Assembly: GCA_963580245.1 (NCBI GenBank)
Contig: CAUZJO010000081.1
Span: 1 to 21,101 of the forward strand
Reading direction: 5' to 3'
Source: CAUZJO01 sp963580245
Lineage (GTDB): Bacteria > Sumerlaeota > Sumerlaeia > MVZB01
Length of the DNA stretch: 21,101 bases
Of the stretch, positions 1 to 9,317 are shown one piece after another (position 1 is the stretch's first letter; the number at the start of each line of letters is the position of its first letter). Position numbers and translations under genes: made by a program. Below the pieces are notes generated by a model. That model was not told where the DNA came from, did no database searches, and saw only the letters and a list, made by a program, of their open reading frames with translations.

Positions 1-1189
<1,189 letters not shown>

Positions 1190-1592
1190 GATTGCTACTC
1201 TCCGTTGACGATGCGGCGGGGTGATTCGTGCGTCAACCCCTGCGTTCTAAAGCGCGCCGACGCTTGATCCTCGGCCCACTAGGGTCCGCCCAGGCACCGG
1301 CACCGTAAACATCAAATTGAAGGTGCTGAATCCACGCGAAGCGAGGGAGGGCCCGAAGCAGGAGCCGCCTGCGGCCAACGTGGCGCGGGAAACTCTCTCA
1401 TTCGATCCCGAAGGAGCCCTCACTTCGCAGTATTCAGCTCAGCGGACCGGCTCGCGTGAGCCGCGTGATCGGCCTTCCGGTTCTCAGCGAGGGAGCTGAG
1501 AAGTCCGCCTTAACCTACGTTGGAACCCCCAGGGCGGACACTCATCGCCCGGCCGCGCCCTATCGGAGGTCTCAACCGCCAGGTCCCACAGA
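1190..1592 (-). promoter_or_regulatory. Long hairpin-rich 5' leader of tuf
   Basis: About 400 nt separate the predicted transcription start from the tuf ATG, and no tRNA or convincing ORF was found in it. Several stems are visible. One is an 8-bp perfect stem with a 6-nt loop (1481-1502). One is CGGCTC/GAGCCG with a 4-nt loop (1448-1463). One is a near-palindrome GCCGCCTGCGGC (1364-1375). A 7-bp pair joins 1503-1509 with 1533-1539. Just before the ribosome binding site, 1204-1210 can pair with 1231-1237, or alternatively 1218-1222 with 1236-1240. These last two share bases and exclude each other. I see these pairings by eye; a regulatory role is inference. Confidence 0.45.
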
Positions 1593-1598
1593 GTCGGG

Positions 1599-1626
1599 AT
1601 TCTACTCACCTAGAATAATCTGTCAA
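1599..1626 (-). promoter_or_regulatory. sigma70-like promoter for tuf
   Basis: On the minus strand there is a perfect -35 TTGACA (1626-1621), a 16-bp spacer and a -10 TAGAAT (1604-1599), which matches TATAAT at five of six bases. It points towards tuf with no other gene between. Predicted transcription start is near 1592. Confidence 0.7.
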
Positions 1627-1680
1627 GACCTAAAAATCACTAAATGCAGATCCGATAAGGATTTGTGGAAAGGATTGGGC

Positions 1681-1709
1681 TTGAATGACGTCATCCTATT
1701 TGATAGACT
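1681..1709 (+). promoter_or_regulatory. Possible promoter for the PSD1 operon, with a palindromic spacer
   Basis: TTGAAT (1681-1686) and TAGACT (1704-1709) are 17 bp apart; each matches the sigma70 consensus at four of six bases. The perfect 10-bp palindrome ATGACGTCAT (1685-1694) overlaps the end of the -35 and the spacer and could be an operator. Weak evidence. Confidence 0.3.
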
Positions 1710-1760
1710 TTTCGAGAACGGGCCTTGAAACGATCCGAGGTCACGGGCTACTTGAATATC

Positions 1761-4079
1761 ATGCTCCCTCCTAAACGCACAACTCCCACTTTCCTCCTCT
1801 GCTTCTTTCTGATCCTCGGCTGGGGCTTTCAGGCGCGCGGGGAGCCCGCGCAGCCACAAGCGACTGAAGAATCGAGCGGGGAATCAGAGGTGCCCGCGGC
1901 TCCAGAGACCGAGGCGCCGGGCGACGCCGAGCCATTGGTCCCCCTGGAGGGGGAAGAACTGGAGCTGGCCGCTTCGGTCTTCGCCGCCAACTGCGCCATG
2001 TGCCACGGCGAGGACGGCACCGCCGCCGGAGACCTGAACCTCGTCGACGAGCTCTGGAAGCATGGCGGGGAGCTGGCCGAGATCGAGAAGACGATCCGCG
2101 AAGGGGCGCCGGGGACGAAGATGACCCCCAAGGCCGATGATCTGACCGACCCGCAGATCACGCTCGTCGCCCGCTACGTCAAGCACTTGGCCCTACAGAT
2201 GCACGGGATGACCCCCGAGCCCGAGCGCAAGGCGGCGACCGAACTGACCGACCAGCTGGCCGCCCGCCTGCCCCCCGCCGAGCAGGGCGAGGTCATCCCC
2301 TCCGACAGCATCGTCGACCACTACATCTTCGGGAAGATGAAGGCCGATGAGGTGCCGTACGCCGGCCTGTGTTCGGATGGAGAGTTCTTTCGCCGCGTTC
2401 ATCTGGACCTGTGGGGCCGGTTGCCCGATGCCGAGGCCGTTCGCGAGTTCCTCGCCGACACCGACCCCAACAAGCGCGACGCCCTGATCGACAAGCTCCT
2501 GTGGATCGAACCGGGTGGCTGGGGAGGCCCCCCCGAAGATGAGCAGGAGTTTTCCAAGGTGCTCAAAGCGGGCGACTACGTCGGTCCCTGGCAGGTCGAT
2601 GACGCCTTTGTCAGCAAATGGCGTTGTTTCTTCGAGGACCTCTTCCGCAACAAGTATACTTACGCCGGCGTCCACTACTTCAGCACCGCCGAGGGGTTGC
2701 GCGAGTACATCAAGCTGTTCCTGCAACACAACCTGCCGTACGACTTTTTCGCCCGCGAGCTGCTGACCGCGACGGCGCTCAGCGGCAAGAACTCCGGCCC
2801 TTCGGGCTACCTGATCCGCAACGCCGTCAAAAGGGGCGGCGAGGCCCACCACGAGGATACCTGCGACGAAATCGCGGTCAATGCCACCCAGGATTTCCTG
2901 GGCGTCAACGCCCAATGCATCTCATGCCACGACGGCGCCAATCACCTCGAAAAGAGCAACCTGTGGCTCACCCAACGTAAACGCGAGGAATTCTGGCGTC
3001 AGGCGGCCTTTTTCGGCGAGACGCGGATCTTCTCAGCCTCCAAAGACTCCCGAGAATTTGTCCTCATCGACGGCCCGACGCTGAGACAAAAACCGAACTG
3101 GCGCGGCGACGTCGGCTACCGCATGGACGCCGCCAGCACATTGCGCATTCCCCGCGACGCCACCGCCGAGATCACCCCGGCGTTCCTGCTGTCAGCCGAG
3201 GCGCCGAGCCAGGGGTCCAACTTGCGCGAAGAGTTCGCGCGGATGGTGACCTCCGATCTCCAATTCGCCAAAGTGATCGTCAACCTGATCTGGGCGAAGT
3301 TGATGACGGTGGGGATCGTCGATCCGCCGCTGGAGTGGGACCTGGCGCGCCAGGACCCGGCCAACCCTCCGCCCGCCCCCTGGACGATCCAGCCGTCTCA
3401 CCCTGAACTACTGACGGTGCTGGCCAAGGACTTCCAGCGCAACAATTACGATTTGCGCCACCTGATGCGCATCATCTGCCGGTCTCGGGCCTACCAGCTC
3501 TCCTCGCGCTTCGAAGGCGAGTACAAGCCCGAATGGGACCGCTATTACGCGCGCAGACTTGTCCGGCGGCTGTCGGCCGAGGAAACCTACGACGCCCTGG
3601 CCAAGGCGACCAATGTCTTCGGCCACGGGGCCGGCGCCAAGCCCAAAGTTCCCGTCCGCTTTACAACCGAGTGGACGGGATGGGCGATGGACCTGCCCGG
3701 CCCCCTGCTTGAGAACCAGTTCTGCGACGAGGCCCTCAAGGATTTCCTCTTCTTCTTCAACCGCAGCAACCGCGAGCTGAAATGGCCCGATTCCAAGTCC
3801 TCGATCGTCCAAACCTCGCTGCTGCTCTATAGCGACCTGGTCCGCCGCAAGGTCCTGGCCAAAACCGAAGACAGCCGGGTTGGCACGCTTCTGACCCAGG
3901 ACCCGCCGCTATCCAACTTCGAGCTGGTGGAGGAGCTGTACCTGCACACGCTGTCGCGCCAGCCAACCGCTTACGAGATGGCGGAGGCCGTCAAGCACCT
4001 CGAAGAGTATCGAGACAAGGGCCTGGAAAACCTCCAGTGGGCCTTGGTTAATAAGCTGGAGTTCATCGTGAACTACTGA
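1761..4079 (+). CDS. PSD1-type secreted protein: cytochrome c domain, DUF1549 and DUF1553
   Basis: This is a large exported protein of the family found mostly in Planctomycetes, with an N-terminal c-type cytochrome and DUF1549/DUF1553 domains; its biochemical role is not established. I chose the ATG at 1761 (772 aa) over an upstream in-frame TTG at 1725, because it starts a clean signal peptide: basic MLPPKRT, then a hydrophobic stretch to about residue 22. A Glu/Pro/Ala-rich linker follows. The haem motif CAMCH is at 78-82 with a candidate distal ligand Met121. The DUF1549 part (about 190-430) contains a second motif, CISCH, at 386-390, a conserved family position. The DUF1553 part follows to the C-terminus. 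The next gene starts 36 bp downstream and encodes its usual DUF1501 partner, so the two are probably one operon. Family assignment is confident, function is not. Confidence 0.9.
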   Translation: MLPPKRTTPTFLLCFFLILGWGFQARGEPAQPQATEESSGESEVPAAPETEAPGDAEPLVPLEGEELELAASVFAANCAMCHGEDGTAAGDLNLVDELWKHGGELAEIEKTIREGAPGTKMTPKADDLTDPQITLVARYVKHLALQMHGMTPEPERKAATELTDQLAARLPPAEQGEVIPSDSIVDHYIFGKMKADEVPYAGLCSDGEFFRRVHLDLWGRLPDAEAVREFLADTDPNKRDALIDKLLWIEPGGWGGPPEDEQEFSKVLKAGDYVGPWQVDDAFVSKWRCFFEDLFRNKYTYAGVHYFSTAEGLREYIKLFLQHNLPYDFFARELLTATALSGKNSGPSGYLIRNAVKRGGEAHHEDTCDEIAVNATQDFLGVNAQCISCHDGANHLEKSNLWLTQRKREEFWRQAAFFGETRIFSASKDSREFVLIDGPTLRQKPNWRGDVGYRMDAASTLRIPRDATAEITPAFLLSAEAPSQGSNLREEFARMVTSDLQFAKVIVNLIWAKLMTVGIVDPPLEWDLARQDPANPPPAPWTIQPSHPELLTVLAKDFQRNNYDLRHLMRIICRSRAYQLSSRFEGEYKPEWDRYYARRLVRRLSAEETYDALAKATNVFGHGAGAKPKVPVRFTTEWTGWAMDLPGPLLENQFCDEALKDFLFFFNRSNRELKWPDSKSSIVQTSLLLYSDLVRRKVLAKTEDSRVGTLLTQDPPLSNFELVEELYLHTLSRQPTAYEMAEAVKHLEEYRDKGLENLQWALVNKLEFIVNY

Positions 4080-4115
4080 TATACTGGCAGTTGCTTGTAG
4101 TGGGAGTTCAATCCG

Positions 4116-5504
4116 ATGGTGACACATATCCCCAAACTGACCCGGCGCGACTTTATCCGCATGAGCGGCGTCACGGCGGCGGGCTATTCGTTGCTGCCGA
4201 TGCTCCGGGCCAATAATGTCGAGGCCCAGAGCAAAGTGACGCCGCGCGGGGGAGCCGAACTCTGCATCTTCATCATGTTGCAGGGTGCCCCCAGTCAGAT
4301 GGACACGTTCGACGTCAAGGAGCGTCCCGAAACCCCGCAGGATTTCGATATTCGCACGATCAAGGACGGCGTCCGGATGCCGGTGGGCACGATGCCCCGG
4401 CTCTCCGAGCGGCTCGATAAGTTCGCCATCATCCGCTCGATGGAGTTCTGGGAGAGCTGCCACAACCGAGGCACGTATTACATGCAGGCCGGCCGGGCCA
4501 TCAGCCCCTCGCGGCTCAAGGAGATCCCCTCGATTGGTGCCGTGCTCGCCTACGAGCATCTGGAGCGGCGCAGGGAGGGCGACTTCCTGCCCCCCTTCAT
4601 ATCGCTCAACGTGCGGACCGACCTGCTGGTCGGCAACGGCATGCTCCCGCCGAGTTGCACGCCGATGGGCCTCAATGCCCGCGTCACGCCCCCGTTCGTC
4701 CTGCCCGAGTCCGAGCAGGCCACGTTTGAGGTCCGCCGCGATTTGCTCCAGCGGCTCGACCGCGAGTGGCGTGGGGTGGAAACGCACCGCGGCACGATCT
4801 TCACCGACCTGGACGATTACTATCGCTCGGCCTACCTGCTGAGCGACCCCAAGGCCGCTGATGTCTTCACGATCAAGCCCGAAGACAAAGAGCGCTACGG
4901 CCAGATCAACTACGTCTTCAACCACCTGGGCAACGCCTGCGTGATGGCTCGCAACATCGCCGCGGCCGACGCCGGCACCCGCTTCATCATCATCAACCAC
5001 GGGACGTGGGACCTGCACAGCGACATCTACGACAAGTCCAAGACGTTGAATCAGTATTCCCTCAATAACGAGCTGGACCTGTGCCTGGCCAACCTGATCG
5101 ACGATCTTGAGTCGATGTCCGATGCGCAGGGCCGACGCCTGATCGACAAAACACTGATCGTCGTCATCGGTGAGTTCGGCCGCACGCCCGGGGCGCTCAA
5201 CGACAATAAGGGACGCGATCACCACAGCGAGGCCGGCATCGCTGTCCTGGCCGGCGCCGGCGTCAAGGGGGGGCGCGTGATCGGTGCCACCGACGAGACG
5301 GCCGCCAAGGTGATCGACCCGGGCTGGCACAAGGAGCGTTCAATCTATCCCGAGGACATTCAGGCGACGGTCCATTCGGTCATGGGCGTGGACTGGAGCA
5401 AGAAGATCACCAACACGCCCTCGGGCCGCCCTTTCGAATATACCGAGTCCCTGTCGCCCAAGGGGCCGATGGAATTCGGCGAAATCAGCGAGCTTTTTGC
5501 CTAG
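4116..5504 (+). CDS. Tat-exported DUF1501 family protein
   Basis: DUF1501 proteins have a sulfatase/alkaline-phosphatase-like fold and are regularly encoded beside PSD1 proteins; substrate and reaction are unknown. The 462-aa product has a twin-arginine signal, with RRDFIRM at residues 10-16 followed by a moderately hydrophobic stretch. That points to export of a folded, possibly metal-bearing protein. Family landmarks include GAPSQMDTFD near residue 60, GEFGRTP at 352-358 and GRDHH at 366-370, the last a likely metal-binding segment. The ATG at 4116 has GGGAG about 10 nt upstream. The 36-bp gap from the PSD1 gene supports co-transcription. A 473-residue open frame lies antisense to it, but this is a composition effect. 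Family membership is confident. Confidence 0.92.
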   Translation: MVTHIPKLTRRDFIRMSGVTAAGYSLLPMLRANNVEAQSKVTPRGGAELCIFIMLQGAPSQMDTFDVKERPETPQDFDIRTIKDGVRMPVGTMPRLSERLDKFAIIRSMEFWESCHNRGTYYMQAGRAISPSRLKEIPSIGAVLAYEHLERRREGDFLPPFISLNVRTDLLVGNGMLPPSCTPMGLNARVTPPFVLPESEQATFEVRRDLLQRLDREWRGVETHRGTIFTDLDDYYRSAYLLSDPKAADVFTIKPEDKERYGQINYVFNHLGNACVMARNIAAADAGTRFIIINHGTWDLHSDIYDKSKTLNQYSLNNELDLCLANLIDDLESMSDAQGRRLIDKTLIVVIGEFGRTPGALNDNKGRDHHSEAGIAVLAGAGVKGGRVIGATDETAAKVIDPGWHKERSIYPEDIQATVHSVMGVDWSKKITNTPSGRPFEYTESLSPKGPMEFGEISELFA

Positions 5505-5615
5505 AATTCTCCACGCGCGATTGTTGTGATGGGAGGCCGTGCCGCTGGAGTCGTTCGCCCACGCGGCGGCTAGGGGGATTTTTCCCGATACTATCGACCC
5601 AAAAGGGGTGGACCA

Positions 5616-6650
5616 TTGAATCATGACAACCCTTCACGGAGAGCGGGCCTCCCGTCGGTGAGCCGCCGCCGTTTGATGCAGGGAGTGCTCGCGGGCGGAG
5701 CCGGGCTCTGGGCGGGCGGTCGCGCGCGGGCCGACGATCTCGATTTTGAACTGTTTAAGGCGGAGTCTGCCATGGATGAATCGGTTGAGCTGTTAGTGGA
5801 TTCCAAGTGCGTGTTGGGCGAGGGACCCGTCTGGGATGCGCAAAGCCAGCTTCTCTATTGGATCAACATTCTCGAGCACGAACTGCATGTCTACGACCCG
5901 GCGACCGGTAAAGACCGAAACATCCCCATCGGCCAGATCATCGGCACGGTCGTCCCCTGGAAGCCGGGCAAGGTCATGGTGGCGGTCCATCATGGGTTCG
6001 CCAGTGTCGACTTGGAGACCGAAGTGCTAACGATCATCAACGACCCGGAGGTCGATGACCCGAGCACCCGTTTCAATGACGGCAAGTGCGACCCGGCCGG
6101 ACGGTTCTGGGCCGGCACGGTGTCGTTGGACGAGGTGAAGGAGACGTCATCGTTGTATCGGCTGGATCCCGATCTCAGCGCGCACAAGATGCTCAACAAG
6201 CTCACCGTATCCAACGGGATCGTCTGGACCCGCGACGCCAAGACGATGTACTTCATCGACACCCCGACATTCGAGATCGCCGCCTTCGACTATGATGTCG
6301 AAACCGGAGAGATCTCCAACCGGCGCGTGGCGGTCTCGATCCCCAAGGAGGTCGGCTACCCCGATGGGATGGCCATCGACGCCGAGGACAAGCTATGGGT
6401 CGGCCACTGGGGCGGCTGGCACGCGGTTCGGTGGGACCCCCTCACGGGCAAGATGATTCAGACCATCAAAATGCCGGCCTACGCGGTGACGGCCTGTGCG
6501 TTCGGGGGGCCGGACCTCGAGGACCTTTACATCACGACCGCCACCGCCGGCCTGAACGAAGTTGATCGGGCGCGCCAGCCCCACGCCGGAGGCCTGTTCC
6601 GCGCGCGGCCGGGCGTCAAGGGCGTGAAATCCCCCGCCTTCGCCGGCTGA
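5616..6650 (+). CDS. Tat-exported SMP-30/gluconolactonase family protein
   Basis: This is a six-bladed beta-propeller of the SMP-30/regucalcin/lactonase family, metal-dependent hydrolases of sugar lactones. A TTG at 5616 is chosen as start: AGGGG lies 7 nt upstream, and no in-frame ATG precedes the export signal. An in-frame GTG at 5658 is an alternative. The 344-aa product has a Tat-like signal (SRRRLMQG at 16-23, ending near ARA at 37-39). Family metal and substrate positions are present: Glu69 in GEGPVW, Arg152 and Asn154 in RFND, Asn200 in SNG and Asp250 in PDG. Their spacing matches regucalcin residues 18, 101, 103, 154 and 204. It lies 111 bp after DUF1501 on the same strand. The real substrate cannot be read from the sequence. 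Confidence 0.88.
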   Translation: MNHDNPSRRAGLPSVSRRRLMQGVLAGGAGLWAGGRARADDLDFELFKAESAMDESVELLVDSKCVLGEGPVWDAQSQLLYWINILEHELHVYDPATGKDRNIPIGQIIGTVVPWKPGKVMVAVHHGFASVDLETEVLTIINDPEVDDPSTRFNDGKCDPAGRFWAGTVSLDEVKETSSLYRLDPDLSAHKMLNKLTVSNGIVWTRDAKTMYFIDTPTFEIAAFDYDVETGEISNRRVAVSIPKEVGYPDGMAIDAEDKLWVGHWGGWHAVRWDPLTGKMIQTIKMPAYAVTACAFGGPDLEDLYITTATAGLNEVDRARQPHAGGLFRARPGVKGVKSPAFAG

Positions 6651-6684
6651 GGCGGCCCCAGCCCGGGCCCATGTGATTTTTTAC

Positions 6685-6713
6685 TTGGCTCAGGCGGATC
6701 GGGCCTTTAGATT
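6685..6713 (+). promoter_or_regulatory. Possible sigma70-like promoter before the Pro/Gly-rich protein gene
   Basis: TTGGCT (6685-6690) and TAGATT (6708-6713) have a 17-bp spacer and match the consensus at four of six bases each. The ATG follows 30 bp after the -10. It would separate this gene and the BtuF-like gene from the upstream operon. Confidence 0.35.
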
Positions 6714-6743
6714 GAGGACAGGTTGTGACGAGGAGTCTTAGCA

Positions 6744-8207
6744 ATGAATGATACGTCCGTACCCTCCCCCGCCCGACGACTGGTCGTGGCGAGCTTGTTG
6801 ATCGTCGCCCTGGTGGGTTTCCCCCGTTCGGGCCACGCCCAGGTCTTCGCCAAGGTCGAGTTCAGCACCTACGGTGAAGACCCCCATCCGACCTACTATT
6901 ATTACAATGGCCACATCGGCGAGATCGATCCGGAGTACGTTCCGGTCCTCGACCCCGATCCGACCCGCTATTACGTCTTCTATTACACCGGAGTGGTGGA
7001 CCCCGACGCGCGTGTGCCGGGCGACGTGGCGGTCAACCGCTATTCGATCCCCGAGGACCAGTGGGAGGCCAACCGCCGCTGGGTTATCCTCAAACTGACG
7101 CTCTTTTACGAATTGACGCACAGGATGCAATCCACGGCGCTCCAAGAGCTGACGGGCCAGGGTTCGGTCGCGACCGAGGAGGAGGCCCTCGCGCCAGGAG
7201 CGGTGCCGTACCCGGGTGGCACGCAGGTTCCCGTCGCGCCTGGAACGGCTGCTCCCGCGCCGATTCCCGGCCTGGGCGGGCCGCCTGGGTTCGGGGGAGG
7301 ACCTCCCGGTTCCTCTGCTCCCGGTTTTCCGGGGGCGACGGGCGGGCCGCCGGGCGGAGGCCCGGGATATATTATCCCTCAGGCCACGGCGGCCCCGACG
7401 CCCGAGCCCACCCCATTCTACGGAGGGATGGGGATGTACCCGGGAGCCATGGGGTTCGGTGGCCCCGGGATGATGCCCGGGATGGGGAGTTTCGGCGGCG
7501 GGTCGGCTTTTGGCGGCGGGACGCGCACGTTCGACGCCGAGGCGGCCGCCGAATGGACCTTCTATTACGACCAGTTGGTATTGTGGCAGTATTACTGCGC
7601 GCGCCATCTGATTGGCGAAGAAACCGACGACTTGGTCGAGGACCTCTCTCAGGGCGGCGCCGAGTTTTCCCAAGACCTTGTCAGTCAGATCGATCAATTG
7701 CGACCGGGCGGGACGCTGACGGGGGTGGATTACAATATCGATGCCCTCCTCGGTCAGGGTACCGGGAGACCCGGCCAACCGCAGCCGGGTTTGGGTGGCC
7801 TGGAAAGCACTGTTCGTGAAATCTTCGATCCCCAGCTGGACCATGAAGATTCCAGCCGGAGCCTACAGTATCACGAGAAATTCGTCGAGGCCGCCCAGCA
7901 ACGCGAGGCCGAGCTGGTCGATAACTTCATGGCCATGATTGACGAGATCGACCGGCGCGACACGAACCAACAAGTCTTCGACCAATGGATGGACAACAAG
8001 CGGCGCGAAGTCTACACCTTCGCCGAAGCCTGGCGACGGGCCGAGAGCGGACGCGCCGTCGTCATCGATGATTCCCTGTTCCTGATCACCGACGAGCCGC
8101 TGGGCGAGATTCCGATCCCTGCCATCAACGTTATTAAGTCCGAACAATTGACGCCGCAAGACATCATTAACGATGACGGCACCATCCGGCAGCCCCAAGT
8201 CTTCTAA
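6744..8207 (+). CDS. Secreted protein with a Pro/Gly-rich linker, function unknown
   Basis: I do not recognise this 487-aa protein. It begins with a clear Sec signal peptide (hydrophobic core about 13-26, likely cleavage after HAQ at 31-33). A Tyr-rich N-terminal domain follows, with YYYY at 51-54 and YYVFYYTG at 77-84. Then comes a long low-complexity Pro/Gly/Met-rich stretch (about 151-260, many GGP, PGF and GMG runs) and an acidic, mostly helical-looking C-terminal domain (about 263-487) starting with a second Tyr/Trp-rich patch, FYYDQLVLWQYYCARH. GAGGAG precedes the ATG at 6744. The BtuF-like gene starts 12 bp after its stop, so the two are probably co-translated. The layout suggests a two-domain envelope or extracellular protein with a flexible tether; no enzymatic motif is visible. 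Confidence 0.8.
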   Translation: MNDTSVPSPARRLVVASLLIVALVGFPRSGHAQVFAKVEFSTYGEDPHPTYYYYNGHIGEIDPEYVPVLDPDPTRYYVFYYTGVVDPDARVPGDVAVNRYSIPEDQWEANRRWVILKLTLFYELTHRMQSTALQELTGQGSVATEEEALAPGAVPYPGGTQVPVAPGTAAPAPIPGLGGPPGFGGGPPGSSAPGFPGATGGPPGGGPGYIIPQATAAPTPEPTPFYGGMGMYPGAMGFGGPGMMPGMGSFGGGSAFGGGTRTFDAEAAAEWTFYYDQLVLWQYYCARHLIGEETDDLVEDLSQGGAEFSQDLVSQIDQLRPGGTLTGVDYNIDALLGQGTGRPGQPQPGLGGLESTVREIFDPQLDHEDSSRSLQYHEKFVEAAQQREAELVDNFMAMIDEIDRRDTNQQVFDQWMDNKRREVYTFAEAWRRAESGRAVVIDDSLFLITDEPLGEIPIPAINVIKSEQLTPQDIINDDGTIRQPQVF

Positions 8208-8219
8208 GTTTCCGCCTCG

Positions 8220-9140
8220 ATGAAAAAAACCGCCCCTTGCCCGGCCCCGAATCGCGGATTGCGCTTTTGGCTGCTGGTTTGGGTCGGCGTGGCGTATTGG
8301 TGCATGAGCACCGACGCCGCGGTGCCCCAGCGCGTGATCTCGCTGGCACCCAATATCACCGAGACGGTCTTCGCGCTGGGCGCGGGCGATCGGCTGGTGG
8401 GCATAGGCGATTTCTGCAACTATCCGCAAGCCGTCGAATCGATCCAGCGCTGCGGCGGGACGTTCAACCCCAACTTCGAGGTCATCAGCTCGCTGGAGCC
8501 GGATCTCATTTTGGTGCAAGGCGAGCATCGGCCGGTCCGTGACTACGCCCGCGAGCGCGGCATCTGGCTCGAAGGGGTCGACATGGACAGTATCGCGACC
8601 CTCATGGAGGGAATCGAGAAGCTGGGCCGGGTTTTGGACCGTGAGCCTCGGGCCGAGCAATTCGTCCAAGACCTCCGGTCCCAATTCGCCGCCATTGGAG
8701 AACGCATCCCCGACGTCCCCCCCGACCGGCACCCGTCGGTCCTGATCAGCATCGGCCGCGTCACCGGCAAGCCCGACAACATCATGACCGCCCACGGCGG
8801 CAGCTTCATCGACGAGGCGGTCACGATGGCCGGCGGACGCAACATCTTCGGCGACCTCAAACACTTCTACCCCCAGATCTCGCACGAAAGCCTGATCGCC
8901 CGCCGCCCCCAGGTCATCCTGGAGTTCATCCGTGATCCCGAACTGAGCGAAGAGCGTCTCAAACAGGTCCACGCCGAATGGCAATCCTTGGCCTCGCTGC
9001 CGGCCGTCAAGCAACGTCGCATCCACGTCATCACCGAAGACTACGCCCTCATCCCCGGCCCCCGCATGGTTCTGCTGGTCCGCAAAATCAACGAAATCCT
9101 CTACCCGGACCAACCCGCCGTGCCAAACGAATCCAAGTGA
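8220..9140 (+). CDS. BtuF/TroA-like periplasmic binding protein (cobalamin or metal chelate)
   Basis: The 306-aa product looks like the class III substrate-binding proteins (PF01497 type) that deliver cobalamin, haem or ferric siderophores to ABC importers. After a hydrophobic export signal (about 15-30) the mature part opens RVISLAPNITETVFALGAGD, then LVGIGDFCNYPQAV, both typical of BtuF-like proteins. EVISSLEPDLILVQ and LIARRPQVILEF are the usual segments near the ends of the two lobes. No lipobox is convincing (AYWC at 25-28 does not fit), so it is probably soluble in the periplasm. It follows the Pro/Gly-rich gene by 12 bp. No permease or ATPase gene is nearby, so it may serve a transporter encoded elsewhere. 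Ligand is undetermined; cobalamin is the best guess from the family. Confidence 0.85.
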   Translation: MKKTAPCPAPNRGLRFWLLVWVGVAYWCMSTDAAVPQRVISLAPNITETVFALGAGDRLVGIGDFCNYPQAVESIQRCGGTFNPNFEVISSLEPDLILVQGEHRPVRDYARERGIWLEGVDMDSIATLMEGIEKLGRVLDREPRAEQFVQDLRSQFAAIGERIPDVPPDRHPSVLISIGRVTGKPDNIMTAHGGSFIDEAVTMAGGRNIFGDLKHFYPQISHESLIARRPQVILEFIRDPELSEERLKQVHAEWQSLASLPAVKQRRIHVITEDYALIPGPRMVLLVRKINEILYPDQPAVPNESK

Positions 9141-9183
9141 ACTGACTCAATTTGGCTGACTTGCTTGCGGGAGTGGGTGACGG

Positions 9184-9202
9184 TTCCTGGAGTCTCCAGG
9201 AA
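9184..9202. repeat. Perfect hairpin after the BtuF-like gene
   Basis: TTCCTGGA (9184-9191) and TCCAGGAA (9195-9202) form an 8-bp stem with a 3-nt loop, 43 bp after the stop codon at 9140. No T-run follows, so it is not a standard intrinsic terminator. It could still protect the 3' end of the transcript. Confidence 0.4.
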
Positions 9203-9273
9203 AAGAAGGGCATGGGCAGTGCGTTCAATGTGTATTGGACTCCTCGGCGTGATAGAGTTTTTCGATTACGAGC

Positions 9274-9298
9274 GACGAGGACGGGAGCCGAGAGCCGA
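9274..9298 (+). repeat. Third copy of the dispersed GACGAGGACGGGA repeat
   Basis: This 25-base segment (GACGAGGACGGGA, then a 2-base variable part, then CGAGAGCCGA) differs at one base from 14721-14745 and at one base from the reverse complement of the arm at 14619-14649. It lies just upstream of the LVIVD lipoprotein start. The three copies show a dispersed element present in at least two places about 5 kb apart. Confidence 0.6.
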
Positions 9299-9317
9299 GT
9301 GCTTTCGGATTGGCTGG

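Noticed and set aside
1190..1592. tRNA, RNase P, SRP or tmRNA gene upstream of tuf
   Set aside because: I looked for the T-loop consensus and for conserved RNase P, SRP and tmRNA motifs on the minus strand and did not find them.
3909..5330. Open frame of 473 codons on the minus strand
   Set aside because: It lies antisense to the DUF1501 gene and the PSD1 3' end. Its His/Arg/Gly/Val-rich sequence is typical of a reversed GC-rich gene.
5541..5583. Intrinsic terminator after the DUF1501 gene
   Set aside because: GCCGC(TGG)/(CCA)GCGGC can pair with a bulge, but the T5 run is about 12 bases away and the stem is imperfect.
6653..6687. Intrinsic terminator after the SMP-30 gene
   Set aside because: The GGCCC/GGGCC stem is only 5 bp and the T-run starts about 9 bases after it; too weak to list.
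7863..9113. Open frame of 416 codons on the minus strand
   Set aside because: Antisense to the BtuF-like and Pro/Gly-rich genes, with no recognisable domain.
9165..9317. N-terminal extension of the LVIVD lipoprotein from a TTG
   Set aside because: It crosses the dispersed repeat and would place the lipobox signal in the middle of the protein; the ATG at 9318 is better.
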